Source: Lachnotalea glycerini (GTDB lineage Bacteria; Bacillota; Clostridia; Lachnospirales; Lachnospiraceae). From it: a DNA stretch of 64,000 nucleotides. The notes beneath the pieces are model-generated. The model worked only from the letters and a program-made list of their open reading frames with translations. It was not told the DNA's origin and searched no databases. This document shows, piece after piece, positions 9,021 through 17,642 of this stretch; position 1 is the first letter of the stretch; every line of letters begins with the position of its first letter. The stretch lies in NCBI RefSeq assembly GCF_003201285.1, contig NZ_QICS01000008.1:1-64000 (forward strand), in the 5' to 3' direction. Position numbers and translations under genes: made by a program.

Positions 9021-10631
9021 TTGAAGCATATCATTAAGAAAGTTATAAGTATCAGCTTAACCGTCGTGTTAATCGCATGCTTTACCAGCTGTAAGGAAAC
9101 CACAAATGAAAATGTTGCCGATAATTCAAATGAGACAAAGGATGTGCAGCCTGAAATTGTGGTGTGGTATACTAATAGTGACTTGAGTGACTATATTGAT
9201 GAGGCAGCCAAAGAATATAGTACAGAAAATAATATTATAGTTACGTCGAAATTAGTATCCGCAATGGATTATATAGAAAATATCAATCAGGCAGTCTTAG
9301 GAGATGAGATTGCCCCTGATTTGTTTGTGGCAGAAAATAGTAATTTGGAAAAATTATATTTGGCAGGATTAACACTTCAAAATACGGATGAAACCTATTC
9401 GGAAAATAGCTATTATGAAACAGCACTAAATGCATTTACTTATAAAAATAAGCTGTTAGCATATCCAATGTATTTTGAAACAAGCTACTTGTTATATAAT
9501 CAGGATTATGTTACGAAAGCACCGGAAACGATAGATGAGATTCTCACATTTGCGGATGAATTTGACGCACCGGAAGGTGTGGAAGCAATATTTAACTGGG
9601 ATGTAACTGACATTTTATGTAATTATTTTTTTGTTGGAAATTATTTGAATAATGATGAGATTAATAATGAAAATTATATTTTAGATAGGAACAAATTGCA
9701 GGAAGCGCTGACCTATTACCAAAACCTGAATCAATATTTTGCAATTGATGCAAAGACGGTTGATTATGAAACGGCATTTGAAAAATTTACTGCCGGAAAA
9801 AGTGTATTTACAATTGCAAAAACGGACAAACTACCAGAAATAGAAATGATAGAAGGTGAAACAAGTGATAGCATTCAAGCGATTAACCAAAATGGAAATA
9901 CTGGCAAAATATATGAAACAGATGAAGAAGGAGTTAATGAAGCAAAAGAAGATGATACTTCGAAAGAAGAGCAGGAGAAAAATGTTAACAATGCTTCTGA
10001 AAAAGCTTCCAAAGACAACACAGAAAACATTGAGAGTTCTTCAAAAGAACCAAATGTTACTAAGCAGATAAGCCAATCAACGTTAAAAGACTTTACTGCC
10101 GGCATTGAAAAAATGCTAAGACAGTGCTTTGCACAAGAAAATAGTGTTTCGGACAATCAATCATTAGAAACTAACAGCTCATCAGAGGACAACAGCCAGA
10201 TAGAGGAGGGCAGTTCTATTGAAGAGGATGCAATAAGTGGTATGGGAACAATTGTAGATAAAAACAGTAGTTTTAAAATTGTTCCACTACCCAATTTAAC
10301 AACAGAACTTGAAAGTAAGGGACTTGCAATCAGTTACGGTGTATTTGTCAATGGCTATACCCAAAAAGCAGAGGAAGCAAAAAAATTTGCAAAATATCTT
10401 ACTTATGATAAAGCAGACAAATTGTATGAAGAGGCAGGAAAGCTGTCTTCTCGAAATGATATCAATTACAACAGTGAAAATATTGCAAATGTATTAAAGC
10501 AGTATGAAAATTCAGCAAATGTACCAAAGCAGATGGAAAATGAAGATTATTGGCTCAAGCTTGAAATCGCCTTTTCTAATATTTGGAAAGGTGAGGACGT
10601 AGCACAGGCTATAGAAGAAATGTCAAAATAG
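9021..10631 (+). CDS. Extracellular solute-binding lipoprotein with a low-complexity insert
   Basis: 536 residues from a TTG start preceded by AGGAGA. The signal peptide ends in a lipobox, with LIAC giving Cys20, or alternatively Cys24. Residues 40-270 resemble the N-lobe of MalE-type family 1 binding proteins (EIVVWYTNSDLSDYIDEAA and a DLFVAENS stretch). Residues 275-405 are a Ser, Glu, Asn and Lys-rich insert with no evident fold, and the binding-protein pattern resumes at about residue 410 (FKIVPLPN, then ISYGVFVNGYTQ). Family members deliver sugars or oligosaccharides to ABC permeases, but no permease or ATPase gene is adjacent, so the ligand and partner are unknown. Confidence 0.75.
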   Translation: MKHIIKKVISISLTVVLIACFTSCKETTNENVADNSNETKDVQPEIVVWYTNSDLSDYIDEAAKEYSTENNIIVTSKLVSAMDYIENINQAVLGDEIAPDLFVAENSNLEKLYLAGLTLQNTDETYSENSYYETALNAFTYKNKLLAYPMYFETSYLLYNQDYVTKAPETIDEILTFADEFDAPEGVEAIFNWDVTDILCNYFFVGNYLNNDEINNENYILDRNKLQEALTYYQNLNQYFAIDAKTVDYETAFEKFTAGKSVFTIAKTDKLPEIEMIEGETSDSIQAINQNGNTGKIYETDEEGVNEAKEDDTSKEEQEKNVNNASEKASKDNTENIESSSKEPNVTKQISQSTLKDFTAGIEKMLRQCFAQENSVSDNQSLETNSSSEDNSQIEEGSSIEEDAISGMGTIVDKNSSFKIVPLPNLTTELESKGLAISYGVFVNGYTQKAEEAKKFAKYLTYDKADKLYEEAGKLSSRNDINYNSENIANVLKQYENSANVPKQMENEDYWLKLEIAFSNIWKGEDVAQAIEEMSK

Positions 10632-10709
10632 CATAGGTTATCAAAATGAATATAATTCCAATTATGTGGAAATAATTTGCATATGACAATATATGGAGGT
10701 TGTGGAAGG

Positions 10710-11141
10710 ATGATTGGAATTATTATTGCTTTGGTTGCAGGAGCACTGATGAGTGTTCAAGGGGTTTTTAATACTGAGGTAACAAAGGACACCAGTATTT
10801 GGGTATCAAATAGCTGGGTTCAATTTAGCGCCCTGATTATTTGTATCGGAGCATGGTTTTTTACCGGACGAGAAAGTTTTGCAGGACTGATGCAGGTCAG
10901 TCCTAAATATATGCTGTTTGGTGGTGTATTTGGAGCTGTAATCACTTATACAGTGATTAAAAGTATGGCTTCATTAGGACCGGCAAAAGCGGTTATGATT
11001 ATTGTTATATCACAGCTTATTGTAGCTTATCTAATTGAGCTGTTTGGTGTATTCGGAGTAGACAAGGTTGAATTTGAGTGGAAAAAATTATTTGGAATGA
11101 TATTAGCTATAGTTGGAGTAGTATTATTTAAATGGGAATAA
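10710..11141 (+). CDS. DMT-type membrane protein (YdcZ/DUF606-like)
   Basis: 143 residues from ATG 10710, which is preceded by GGAGGT at 10695-10700; an in-frame ATG further upstream lacks such a site. Four to five hydrophobic segments fill the protein. MIGIIIALVAGALMSVQGVFN at the start is typical of YdcZ (DUF606) half-size members of the drug/metabolite transporter superfamily, which probably act as dimers. The substrate is unknown. It stands alone between the binding lipoprotein and comEA. Confidence 0.75.
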   Translation: MIGIIIALVAGALMSVQGVFNTEVTKDTSIWVSNSWVQFSALIICIGAWFFTGRESFAGLMQVSPKYMLFGGVFGAVITYTVIKSMASLGPAKAVMIIVISQLIVAYLIELFGVFGVDKVEFEWKKLFGMILAIVGVVLFKWE

Positions 11142-11236
11142 AAATAGGAAAAAAGTAACTTGTAATAATCAGATTTTTTAGTTACAATAAAGTAGTCTGG
11201 CATAGAGGGAAATCCATAAGCTATTATGGAGGTAAT

Positions 11237-11845
11237 ATGCAAATAGGCAAATTCATTAAATATATTATAATATGTATTACATTTTTATTATGTGGGTGTT
11301 TGTATAGCTGTGAGGACAGCTCGAAAACAAAGGTATCTCTTAAGGAGGACGATAAAGTCCAAACAGAGGAATTAAAAGTGGAGTACGAAGCGGATAATAA
11401 CAAAGACAGTGCGCAGGATAACACAATGATTTATGTATATATTTGCGGTGAAGTTGAAAATCCCGGTGTATATCAGGTAGAAGATGGAGCAAGATTATAT
11501 CAAGTGGTTGAGTTAGCAGGAGGTATTTCAGAAAACGCTGCGGATGACTATTTAAATCTTGCTGAATGTGTAGAAGATGGGCAAAAGATTATAGTTCCCT
11601 CAGAAGAGGACGCTGAGCAATTGGAACAGTCAGACAAAGAGTCGGCTTCGGGGTTAGTTAACATCAATACGGCAGATGAAGAGAAGCTTACTACTTTACC
11701 TGGTATCGGCACTTCCAAAGCAAAATGTATCATTGCATATAGAGAATCTAAGGGTAAATTTCAAACAATTGAAGAACTAATGCAGATTGAAGGGATTAAA
11801 GAGGGAGTTTTTAATAAGGTCAAAGATATGATTACAGTAAAATGA
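11237..11845 (+). CDS. comEA: ComEA-like DNA-binding lipoprotein (SLBB plus helix-hairpin-helix)
   Basis: 202 residues. The signal peptide contains a lipobox-like LCGC ending near residue 17. Residues about 65-120 form an SLBB domain (YVYICGEVENPGVYQVEDGARL), and the C-terminus carries the tandem helix-hairpin-helix signature of ComEA (VNINTADEEKLTTLPGIGTSKAK). ComEA binds double-stranded DNA outside the membrane and hands it to ComEC. The matching comEC lies 3.3 kb downstream beyond a two-component system, a split from the usual comEA-comEC pairing. GGAGGT precedes the ATG. Confidence 0.88.
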   Translation: MQIGKFIKYIIICITFLLCGCLYSCEDSSKTKVSLKEDDKVQTEELKVEYEADNNKDSAQDNTMIYVYICGEVENPGVYQVEDGARLYQVVELAGGISENAADDYLNLAECVEDGQKIIVPSEEDAEQLEQSDKESASGLVNINTADEEKLTTLPGIGTSKAKCIIAYRESKGKFQTIEELMQIEGIKEGVFNKVKDMITVK

Positions 11846-11855
11846 GGTGAAAATC

Positions 11856-12545
11856 GTGGGAAAGAAAGTACTTGTTGTCGATGATGAAAAATTAATTGTT
11901 AAGGGAATTCGTTTTAGTCTTGAACAGGATGGAATGGATGTAGACTGTGCCTATGATGGGGAGGAAGCCCTGAGTCTGGCTAAGGAACATGAATATGACA
12001 TTGTATTACTTGATGTAATGCTTCCCAAGTTAAACGGATTTGAAGTATGCCAGCAGATTCGAGATTTTTCTACTATGCCAATTGTCATGCTGACCGCAAA
12101 AGGAGATGATATGGATAAAATATTAGGACTTGAATACGGAGCAGACGATTACATAACAAAACCGTTTAATATATTAGAGGTTAAAGCAAGAATCAAGGCA
12201 ATTATGCGGAGAACAAGTAAAAAGGCAGAACAAGCAGAAAATAAAAAGATGATACAGATTGGTGATTTAAAACTTGATTGTGAAGGCAGAAGGGTATATA
12301 TTTCAGGAAAAGAAATTAATCTTACGGCAAAAGAATTTGATGTTTTGGAATTATTAGTATTTAATCCGAACAAGGTGTACAGCAGAGAGAATTTGCTAAA
12401 TATTGTATGGGGCTATGAATATCCTGGAGATGTCAGGACAGTCGATGTGCATATTCGGAGATTAAGAGAAAAAATTGAATCAAACCCAAGTGAACCTAAA
12501 TACGTTCATACAAAATGGGGCGTGGGCTATTACTTCCAGGAGTAG
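11856..12545 (+). CDS. OmpR/PhoB family response regulator
   Basis: 229 residues from GTG 11856, chosen because GAGGTG (11844-11849) lies 6 bp upstream. An in-frame GTG at 11847 would overlap that site. The receiver domain shows VDDE, the phosphorylated Asp in LLDVMLP and the ITKP lysine. The C-terminal winged helix runs from about residue 130 (LDCEGRRVYISGKEINLTA) to VRTVDVHIRRLREKIE and WGVGYYF. It begins 10 bp after comEA. The partner kinase follows after a terminator-like hairpin. Confidence 0.93.
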   Translation: MGKKVLVVDDEKLIVKGIRFSLEQDGMDVDCAYDGEEALSLAKEHEYDIVLLDVMLPKLNGFEVCQQIRDFSTMPIVMLTAKGDDMDKILGLEYGADDYITKPFNILEVKARIKAIMRRTSKKAEQAENKKMIQIGDLKLDCEGRRVYISGKEINLTAKEFDVLELLVFNPNKVYSRENLLNIVWGYEYPGDVRTVDVHIRRLREKIESNPSEPKYVHTKWGVGYYFQE

Positions 12546-12577
12546 GTAAAGAATCGGATTATTAAGCAATAAAAATC

Positions 12578-12604
12578 AGGTCTGAGAGTATTACTTTCAG
12601 ACCT
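12578..12604 (+). terminator. Hairpin between response regulator and kinase
   Basis: AGGTCTGA (12578-12585) pairs with TCAGACCT (12597-12604), and AGT/ACT extends the stem to about 12 bp with a 3-nt loop. The run after it is T-rich but broken (ATATTTCTGTC), so it may be a partial terminator that lowers kinase expression. Confidence 0.6.
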
Positions 12605-12747
12605 ATATTTCTGTCTATTTAGGTGATTACAAATGAAGAGATATCTTGTCAATGTAAGATAGATTATCTTTTTCATAATAGAAAACTAACAGTTGAATTC
12701 ATGATGTGTAAATGCTAATATTGTTGTAGCGAAGAGATGAAAAGTAG

Positions 12748-14190
12748 GTGTTTATTATATTTTTGAAATTAAAAAAAAGGGGAAAATTTGTTAATAGCTT
12801 GAAATTCAGGTTGATGATAGCATTATCCTTGGTTGGTATTATTCCGGGCTTTTTACTAAAAAGTGGAATTATTGACAGTTATGAGGACAGAGCCGTTCAA
12901 CAAAGAAGCATTGACGTATCAAATCAGTGTAAAATTTTATCCAATCAGATATGTACCTATGGATATTTAGTAGAGCCAACCTCAGAAATGATTAATGCCG
13001 AAATAGAACAATTGGCTGGAATGTATGACGGACGCTTAATGGTTATTGATAATGCATTTAAAATTATTAAAGATACTTATGTGTTAGAGGAAGGTAAGAC
13101 AATTGTATCAGAAGAGGTAATTAAATGCTTTAAAGGAGAAAATACAACCAGCTATATAAAGAAAAATAATTATATCCAGTTGACAGTTCCAATTATTGAT
13201 ACAATTACAAAAGATTCTGTCGGTGTGATTTTGGTTAGTATTTCGACTGACAGTATAAGGGATAGTATTTCAATTCTTTACCAAAAGGCTTCCTTACTCC
13301 AGTTTGGTATGGGAATTGTAATCCTAACGCTTGCGTTTTATTTGGCAAGGGTTCTAGTAAAGCCCTTTGCCAGAGTCAGTAATGCAATAGAAGCCTTGAA
13401 TGAAGGTTATATCAATGAAAAAATATCAGTTGCAGATTATACAGAAACGGAATTGATATCAGAGGCCTTTAATAAGATGATGTCAAGGATGAAAGTGCTT
13501 GATGATTCCAGACAGGAATTTGTTTCAAATGTGTCTCATGAATTAAAGACACCACTTACTTCTATGAAAGTGCTTGCAGATTCCCTGATTGCACAAGAGG
13601 ATGTGCAGGCAGAATTATATAAGGAATTTATGATTGATATTACACAGGAAATTGACAGAGAGAATAAGATTATTAATGACTTACTGTCTCTTGTTAAATT
13701 GGACAAGACTTCTGCTGATTTAAATATTGCTTCGGTGAATATCAATGAGCTTTTAGAGCTTATTTTAAAGAGATTACGTCCAATAGCGGCCAAGAGCAAT
13801 ATTGAGTTGATATTTGAGAGCTTTCGTCCTGTTACGGCAGAGGTAGACGAGGTTAAAATAACACTTGCAATATCGAATCTGGTTGAGAATGCGATAAAAT
13901 ATAATATTGAAAATGGATGGGTACATGTATCCTTGAATGCTGACCATAAGTATTTCTATATTAAAGTAGCAGATTCTGGAATTGGGATTCCAGAAGAATC
14001 GGTAGAGCATATATACGAAAGATTTTATCGGGTAGATAAGTCTCATTCCAGAGAAATAGGAGGCACTGGTTTAGGGCTTTCTATTACCAGAAATGCCATT
14101 TTGATGCATCGCGGTGCGATTAAGGTATACAGTAAGGAAGGGGAAGGCACGACCTTTACGGTAAGAGTTCCTCTTAATTATATATCCTAG
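12748..14190 (+). CDS. Membrane sensor histidine kinase with HAMP domain
   Basis: 480 residues from a GTG start. The start is uncertain and could be TTG 12799. Two membrane segments (about residues 22-40 and 182-202) bracket an extracytoplasmic sensor domain of about 140 residues. A HAMP region follows, then HisKA with phosphorylated His264 in VSHELKTPL. The ATPase domain has NLVENAIKYN, DSGIGIP and GGTGLGLSI. The signal is unknown. With the regulator upstream and a GerMN lipoprotein downstream, the order resembles actinobacterial mtrA-mtrB-lpqB. Confidence 0.9.
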   Translation: MFIIFLKLKKRGKFVNSLKFRLMIALSLVGIIPGFLLKSGIIDSYEDRAVQQRSIDVSNQCKILSNQICTYGYLVEPTSEMINAEIEQLAGMYDGRLMVIDNAFKIIKDTYVLEEGKTIVSEEVIKCFKGENTTSYIKKNNYIQLTVPIIDTITKDSVGVILVSISTDSIRDSISILYQKASLLQFGMGIVILTLAFYLARVLVKPFARVSNAIEALNEGYINEKISVADYTETELISEAFNKMMSRMKVLDDSRQEFVSNVSHELKTPLTSMKVLADSLIAQEDVQAELYKEFMIDITQEIDRENKIINDLLSLVKLDKTSADLNIASVNINELLELILKRLRPIAAKSNIELIFESFRPVTAEVDEVKITLAISNLVENAIKYNIENGWVHVSLNADHKYFYIKVADSGIGIPEESVEHIYERFYRVDKSHSREIGGTGLGLSITRNAILMHRGAIKVYSKEGEGTTFTVRVPLNYIS

Positions 14191-14243
14191 TGATAAATAG
14201 TTAACCTTACTGCTATAAAAAATAAGCAAGAATGGAGGTAAGA

Positions 14244-15197
14244 ATGAATAAGTTAAGAATTATATTTTTTTGTACCATTCTAGGTCTGTTGCTGACAGCC
14301 TGTGGCAATAAAAAAGCAGTTTCATCAGGCTATTTTATGTATTATGTGAATAAAGAAGAGACGAAAATAGTGACAGAGGCATATCAGCCAAATAGTGAAG
14401 CTACCAATGAAATAGTTGGAGAGTTCATTGCACTACTTGATGAAAACCCTAAAAATGCAAACTATAAAAAAGCAAAACCGGATAACGTTAAGGTATTGAA
14501 TTATACACTAGAATCTAATCAGGTATATATTACATTTGATAAAGGCTATTATGATATGTCGGAAGTTACGGAGGTGCTGCTTAGAACCGCTGTTGTTAGA
14601 ATGATGACCCAAATACCGGGCGTTGAATTTGTTTCCTTTTATATTAATGATAAACCGCTTACTGATGTTAATGGAAATGTAATTGGAATAATGACCACAG
14701 ATAATTTTATTGAAAATACCGGGGATGAGATTAATACCTACGAAAGGACAAAGCTTACCTTATATTATGCAAATACGGAAGGCAATAAATTGATAGAAAC
14801 TTCGGTCGATGTGGTATACAGCAGTAATATATCAATGGAAAAGCTGATTATAGAGCAATTGATTAAAGGTCCTACTTCTGATAAAGTATATCCCACGATA
14901 CCACCGGAAACAAAGCTGATTAGTGTTTCTATAAAAAATGGTATTTGCTACGTAAATTTTGACGAGGGATTTTTGAATAAGACGTATGATTTAAGTGAGT
15001 CAGTGCCAGTATATTCAGTAGTTAATTCTTTGCTGGAGCTTTCCACTATTAATAAAGTTCAGATTTTAATAAACGGTGAAACAGACATTACATATCGAGA
15101 GGTAATAAATTTCGATACACTGTTTGAACGTAATTTAGATATTATCGAAAACGATTCCATAGTGACGAGTGGAAAGGAGGATGTAATCAATGAGTAA
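14244..15197 (+). CDS. Lipoprotein with two GerMN domains
   Basis: 317 residues from ATG 14244. The ATG at 14232 is part of the GGAGGTAAG ribosome site of the true start. The lipobox LTAC gives a lipidated Cys near residue 21. Two GerMN-like modules follow: about residues 55-145 (VKVLNYTLESNQVYITFDKG) and about 185-290 (LISVSIKNGICYVNFDEG). GerMN domains occur in spore germination and sporulation proteins and in LpqB, and are thought to bind ligands at the cell envelope. It overlaps comEC by 8 bp, so it is coupled to it. Confidence 0.87.
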   Translation: MNKLRIIFFCTILGLLLTACGNKKAVSSGYFMYYVNKEETKIVTEAYQPNSEATNEIVGEFIALLDENPKNANYKKAKPDNVKVLNYTLESNQVYITFDKGYYDMSEVTEVLLRTAVVRMMTQIPGVEFVSFYINDKPLTDVNGNVIGIMTTDNFIENTGDEINTYERTKLTLYYANTEGNKLIETSVDVVYSSNISMEKLIIEQLIKGPTSDKVYPTIPPETKLISVSIKNGICYVNFDEGFLNKTYDLSESVPVYSVVNSLLELSTINKVQILINGETDITYREVINFDTLFERNLDIIENDSIVTSGKEDVINE

Positions 15198-17370
15198 GCG
15201 TCCGCTATGTATTGGTGCACTTGTTTATGTTCTTGTGATTGCCTGCTTATTGCTCATTGACACACTTGGATTGGCGAGCTTGCCATTGACTACTAAAGAG
15301 TCAATGGCGGCAAGTTTAATTAATAATAATGAATCGATTAGTGTGACCGGGAAAGTATATAAGCAGGAGGAAAAGAATGAGCAGTTATTGTTATATATAA
15401 AACATGTGTATTTAAAACAAGGTTCAAAAAAAGTAAAGGCAAATAATATTATTATTTATACAAACCATTCAAAAGCCATATCAATTGGCAATCAAATCGA
15501 AGTCATCGGTAAATCGAAAAAATTCCAAAAACCATCTAACCTAGGGCAGTTTAATTCCTATTTATATTACAAAAGCCAAAACATAGATTTTGGTATACAG
15601 GCAATGAAGCTTGAAATTATAGATACAAAATACAGCTTCATACAAAATACTTTATCAAGCTTTGCAAGGCAATTAGGCAGCAATTTTGACGATATAACAA
15701 AGAATATTTCTGAAAGCGGCACTTTCAAGGCAATGGTACTGGGGGACAAATCTGACTTTACAGCTGATATTAAGGAGCTGTATCAAAAGGGCGGTATTTT
15801 GCATGCTTTTTGTGTAAGTGGATTACATATAGGTATCATTGGAATGTTTCTATTTCATATATTGAAAAAATGCGGTTTGGGTTACAAGACTGCAGGCAGC
15901 ATAGGAATTGTAATTGTGATATGCTATGCAAATATGACGGGCTTTGGTGTTTCTGCTTGCAGGGCGATGATAATGTTTATCGTAGCAATGCTTGCCAGAA
16001 TGCTTGGCCGAACCTATGATATTTTATCTGCAGTAGCCTTGGCAGCCATTCTGGTTCTCATGGAGAATCCTCTTTATCTGGTTAATACAGGTTTCTTATT
16101 GTCTTTTGGTGCAATGCTTGGAATTGGAGCGGTAACACCGATACTAATCAAAACAATACCATACAAATCTGGTATTATAAAAGCTTTTTTGTCAAGTCTA
16201 GGGGTAACAGTTGTTACACTCCCCATTATCTTATCTTCATATTATGAATTTCCCACTTATTCTATCTTATTAAATTTGGTTGTTCTGCCTATTATGAGTT
16301 ATGTTCTGCTATCCGGAATATTAGGCTGTCTATGCGCTGAATTCAGTGTCAGTCTTGGTAGTTTTATGATAGGGATGGGAAGTTATATTCTAAGACTATA
16401 TGAAGCATTATGCAACATAGCAAAAAAGCTGCCGTTTTCAACCATTGTTATTGGAAAGCCTTTGATTGTACAGATTGTGATTTACTATGTGTTGCTAATT
16501 ATGATGCTCTATCTTTTACAGAGAAAAGAAAAAAAGAGGTATTTACTAATCGTTATTTTCATGATTGGTATCCTTACCTATCGAATGCCAAATGAATTTA
16601 CAGTTACCTTTCTTGATGTTGGGCAGGGAGATGGTATTGTGATTCAGTCAGTAGATGGAACAAATTATATGATTGATGGTGGAAGCACAGATGTAAGGAA
16701 TGTAGGTAAATATAGAATATTACCCTATTTAAAATCAAACGGAATTAAGAAATTAGATTACTGTATCTTGACTCATCCAGATGAAGATCACAAATCCGGG
16801 TTAATCGAAATCATAAATTCTGATTATAAAATAGATAATCTCATTTTGCCTGATATAGGAATGAAAGATGATGCTTTTACTGAGCTAGAACAATTAGCGA
16901 AAGAATCTGGAATCCATGTATTTTATTTTAGTAAAGGTAATAAGCTGACAAAAGGGGGACTTGAGCTTGAATGTTTGCATCCATATAAAGAATATGGTCC
17001 AGAATCTAGAAATGATTATTCAACGGTATTAAGCTTAAGATATGGTGAATTAGATATGCTTCTTACAGGAGATATTGAGACAAAAGGGGAAAAGGAAATT
17101 ACAGAAATAATTACAAAAGATTATGACATCTTAAAAGTAGCACATCATGGGTCAAAGAACTCAACATCTAAGGAATTCTTAGATAAAATAAATGCAGAAT
17201 ATGCTATTATTTCATGCGGTGAGAATAATCGATATGGCCATCCGCATCAGGAATTGCTACAAAGGCTTGAAGCTAGTAAAATGGAGGTAATGATAACCAA
17301 AGATGTTGGAGCTATCACGATTAAGGTAAAAGGGAAAGAATTGGAGTATAGTGGATATAAGGGAGAATAG
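15190..17370 (+). CDS. comEC: ComEC/Rec2 DNA-uptake channel with MBL domain
   Basis: 726 residues. The N-terminal region contains a DUF4131-type domain, followed by the hydrophobic Competence domain (about residues 170-460; GGILHAFCVSGLHIGIIG is the typical entry). The C-terminal metallo-beta-lactamase domain (about residues 470-725) has THPDEDHKSG, LTGD and AHHGSKNS metal-site motifs. ComEC carries single-stranded DNA across the membrane; the MBL domain is proposed to degrade the other strand. It is intact, so with comEA the organism may keep part of a competence apparatus. No pilus genes are in the window. Confidence 0.93.
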   Translation: MSKRPLCIGALVYVLVIACLLLIDTLGLASLPLTTKESMAASLINNNESISVTGKVYKQEEKNEQLLLYIKHVYLKQGSKKVKANNIIIYTNHSKAISIGNQIEVIGKSKKFQKPSNLGQFNSYLYYKSQNIDFGIQAMKLEIIDTKYSFIQNTLSSFARQLGSNFDDITKNISESGTFKAMVLGDKSDFTADIKELYQKGGILHAFCVSGLHIGIIGMFLFHILKKCGLGYKTAGSIGIVIVICYANMTGFGVSACRAMIMFIVAMLARMLGRTYDILSAVALAAILVLMENPLYLVNTGFLLSFGAMLGIGAVTPILIKTIPYKSGIIKAFLSSLGVTVVTLPIILSSYYEFPTYSILLNLVVLPIMSYVLLSGILGCLCAEFSVSLGSFMIGMGSYILRLYEALCNIAKKLPFSTIVIGKPLIVQIVIYYVLLIMMLYLLQRKEKKRYLLIVIFMIGILTYRMPNEFTVTFLDVGQGDGIVIQSVDGTNYMIDGGSTDVRNVGKYRILPYLKSNGIKKLDYCILTHPDEDHKSGLIEIINSDYKIDNLILPDIGMKDDAFTELEQLAKESGIHVFYFSKGNKLTKGGLELECLHPYKEYGPESRNDYSTVLSLRYGELDMLLTGDIETKGEKEITEIITKDYDILKVAHHGSKNSTSKEFLDKINAEYAIISCGENNRYGHPHQELLQRLEASKMEVMITKDVGAITIKVKGKELEYSGYKGE

Positions 17371-17412
17371 TGAAATATGAGAATCAGTAAGTCAGAAATG
17401 TAGGAGCAATGT

Positions 17413-17430
17413 AGGAGGGGGCTTCCTTTT
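17413..17430 (+). terminator. Short hairpin after comEC
   Basis: AGGAGG (17413-17418) can pair with CTTCCT (17422-17427) around a GGG loop, followed by TTTT. A weak stem, but in the right place to end the comEC transcript. Confidence 0.35.
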
Positions 17431-17434
17431 AAAT

Positions 17435-17467
17435 AGTCCATTTGTGCTTTCAAACAGTCCGATTGTG
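17435..17467 (+). promoter_or_regulatory. Direct repeats 21 bp apart upstream of the bacteriocin exporter
   Basis: AGTCCATTTGTG (17435-17446) and AGTCCGATTGTG (17456-17467) match at 10 of 12 positions, start to start 21 bp. Imperfect repeats two helical turns apart are how LytTR-family regulators bind at class II bacteriocin promoters. A TATTTT at 17491-17496 could serve as the -10. No LytTR gene is in the window, so the regulator is inference. Confidence 0.45.
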
Positions 17468-17475
17468 ACTTTTTA

Positions 17476-17601
17476 TTGAAAAAAAAATCGTATTTTGTTA
17501 AATTGTTAATAGGATTTTTTAGCAAACCACTGGAAAAACTAGGAGCAAGGCAGATAATAGAGGCTATTAGTCTCACTTACGGAAATTGCCATTTAAAATA
17601 G
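17476..17601 (+). CDS. Possible 41-residue peptide upstream of the exporter (doubtful)
   Basis: An open frame from TTG 17476 to TAG 17599-17601. The product is basic at the start (KKKS), then amphipathic (FVKLLIGFFSKPLEKLG), with one Cys near the C-terminus. No ribosome site is visible. If the promoter suggested for the direct repeats is right, the TTG lies before the transcription start, which argues against translation. It could be a decayed gene tail or a small peptide. Confidence 0.2.
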   Translation: MKKKSYFVKLLIGFFSKPLEKLGARQIIEAISLTYGNCHLK

Positions 17602-17642
17602 TATAAAAAATATTAGTATGATCTAAAGACCAAGGAGTAAAT

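Noticed and set aside
9875-10156. Minus-strand and shifted frames inside the binding lipoprotein insert
   Set aside because: They mirror the low-complexity Ser/Glu/Lys codons of the real gene and lack start signals.
17476-17601. Pheromone (AgrD-like) reading of the 41-residue frame before the exporter
   Set aside because: No ribosome site, Cys too near the end, and no agrB-like gene nearby. Kept only as a low-confidence open frame.
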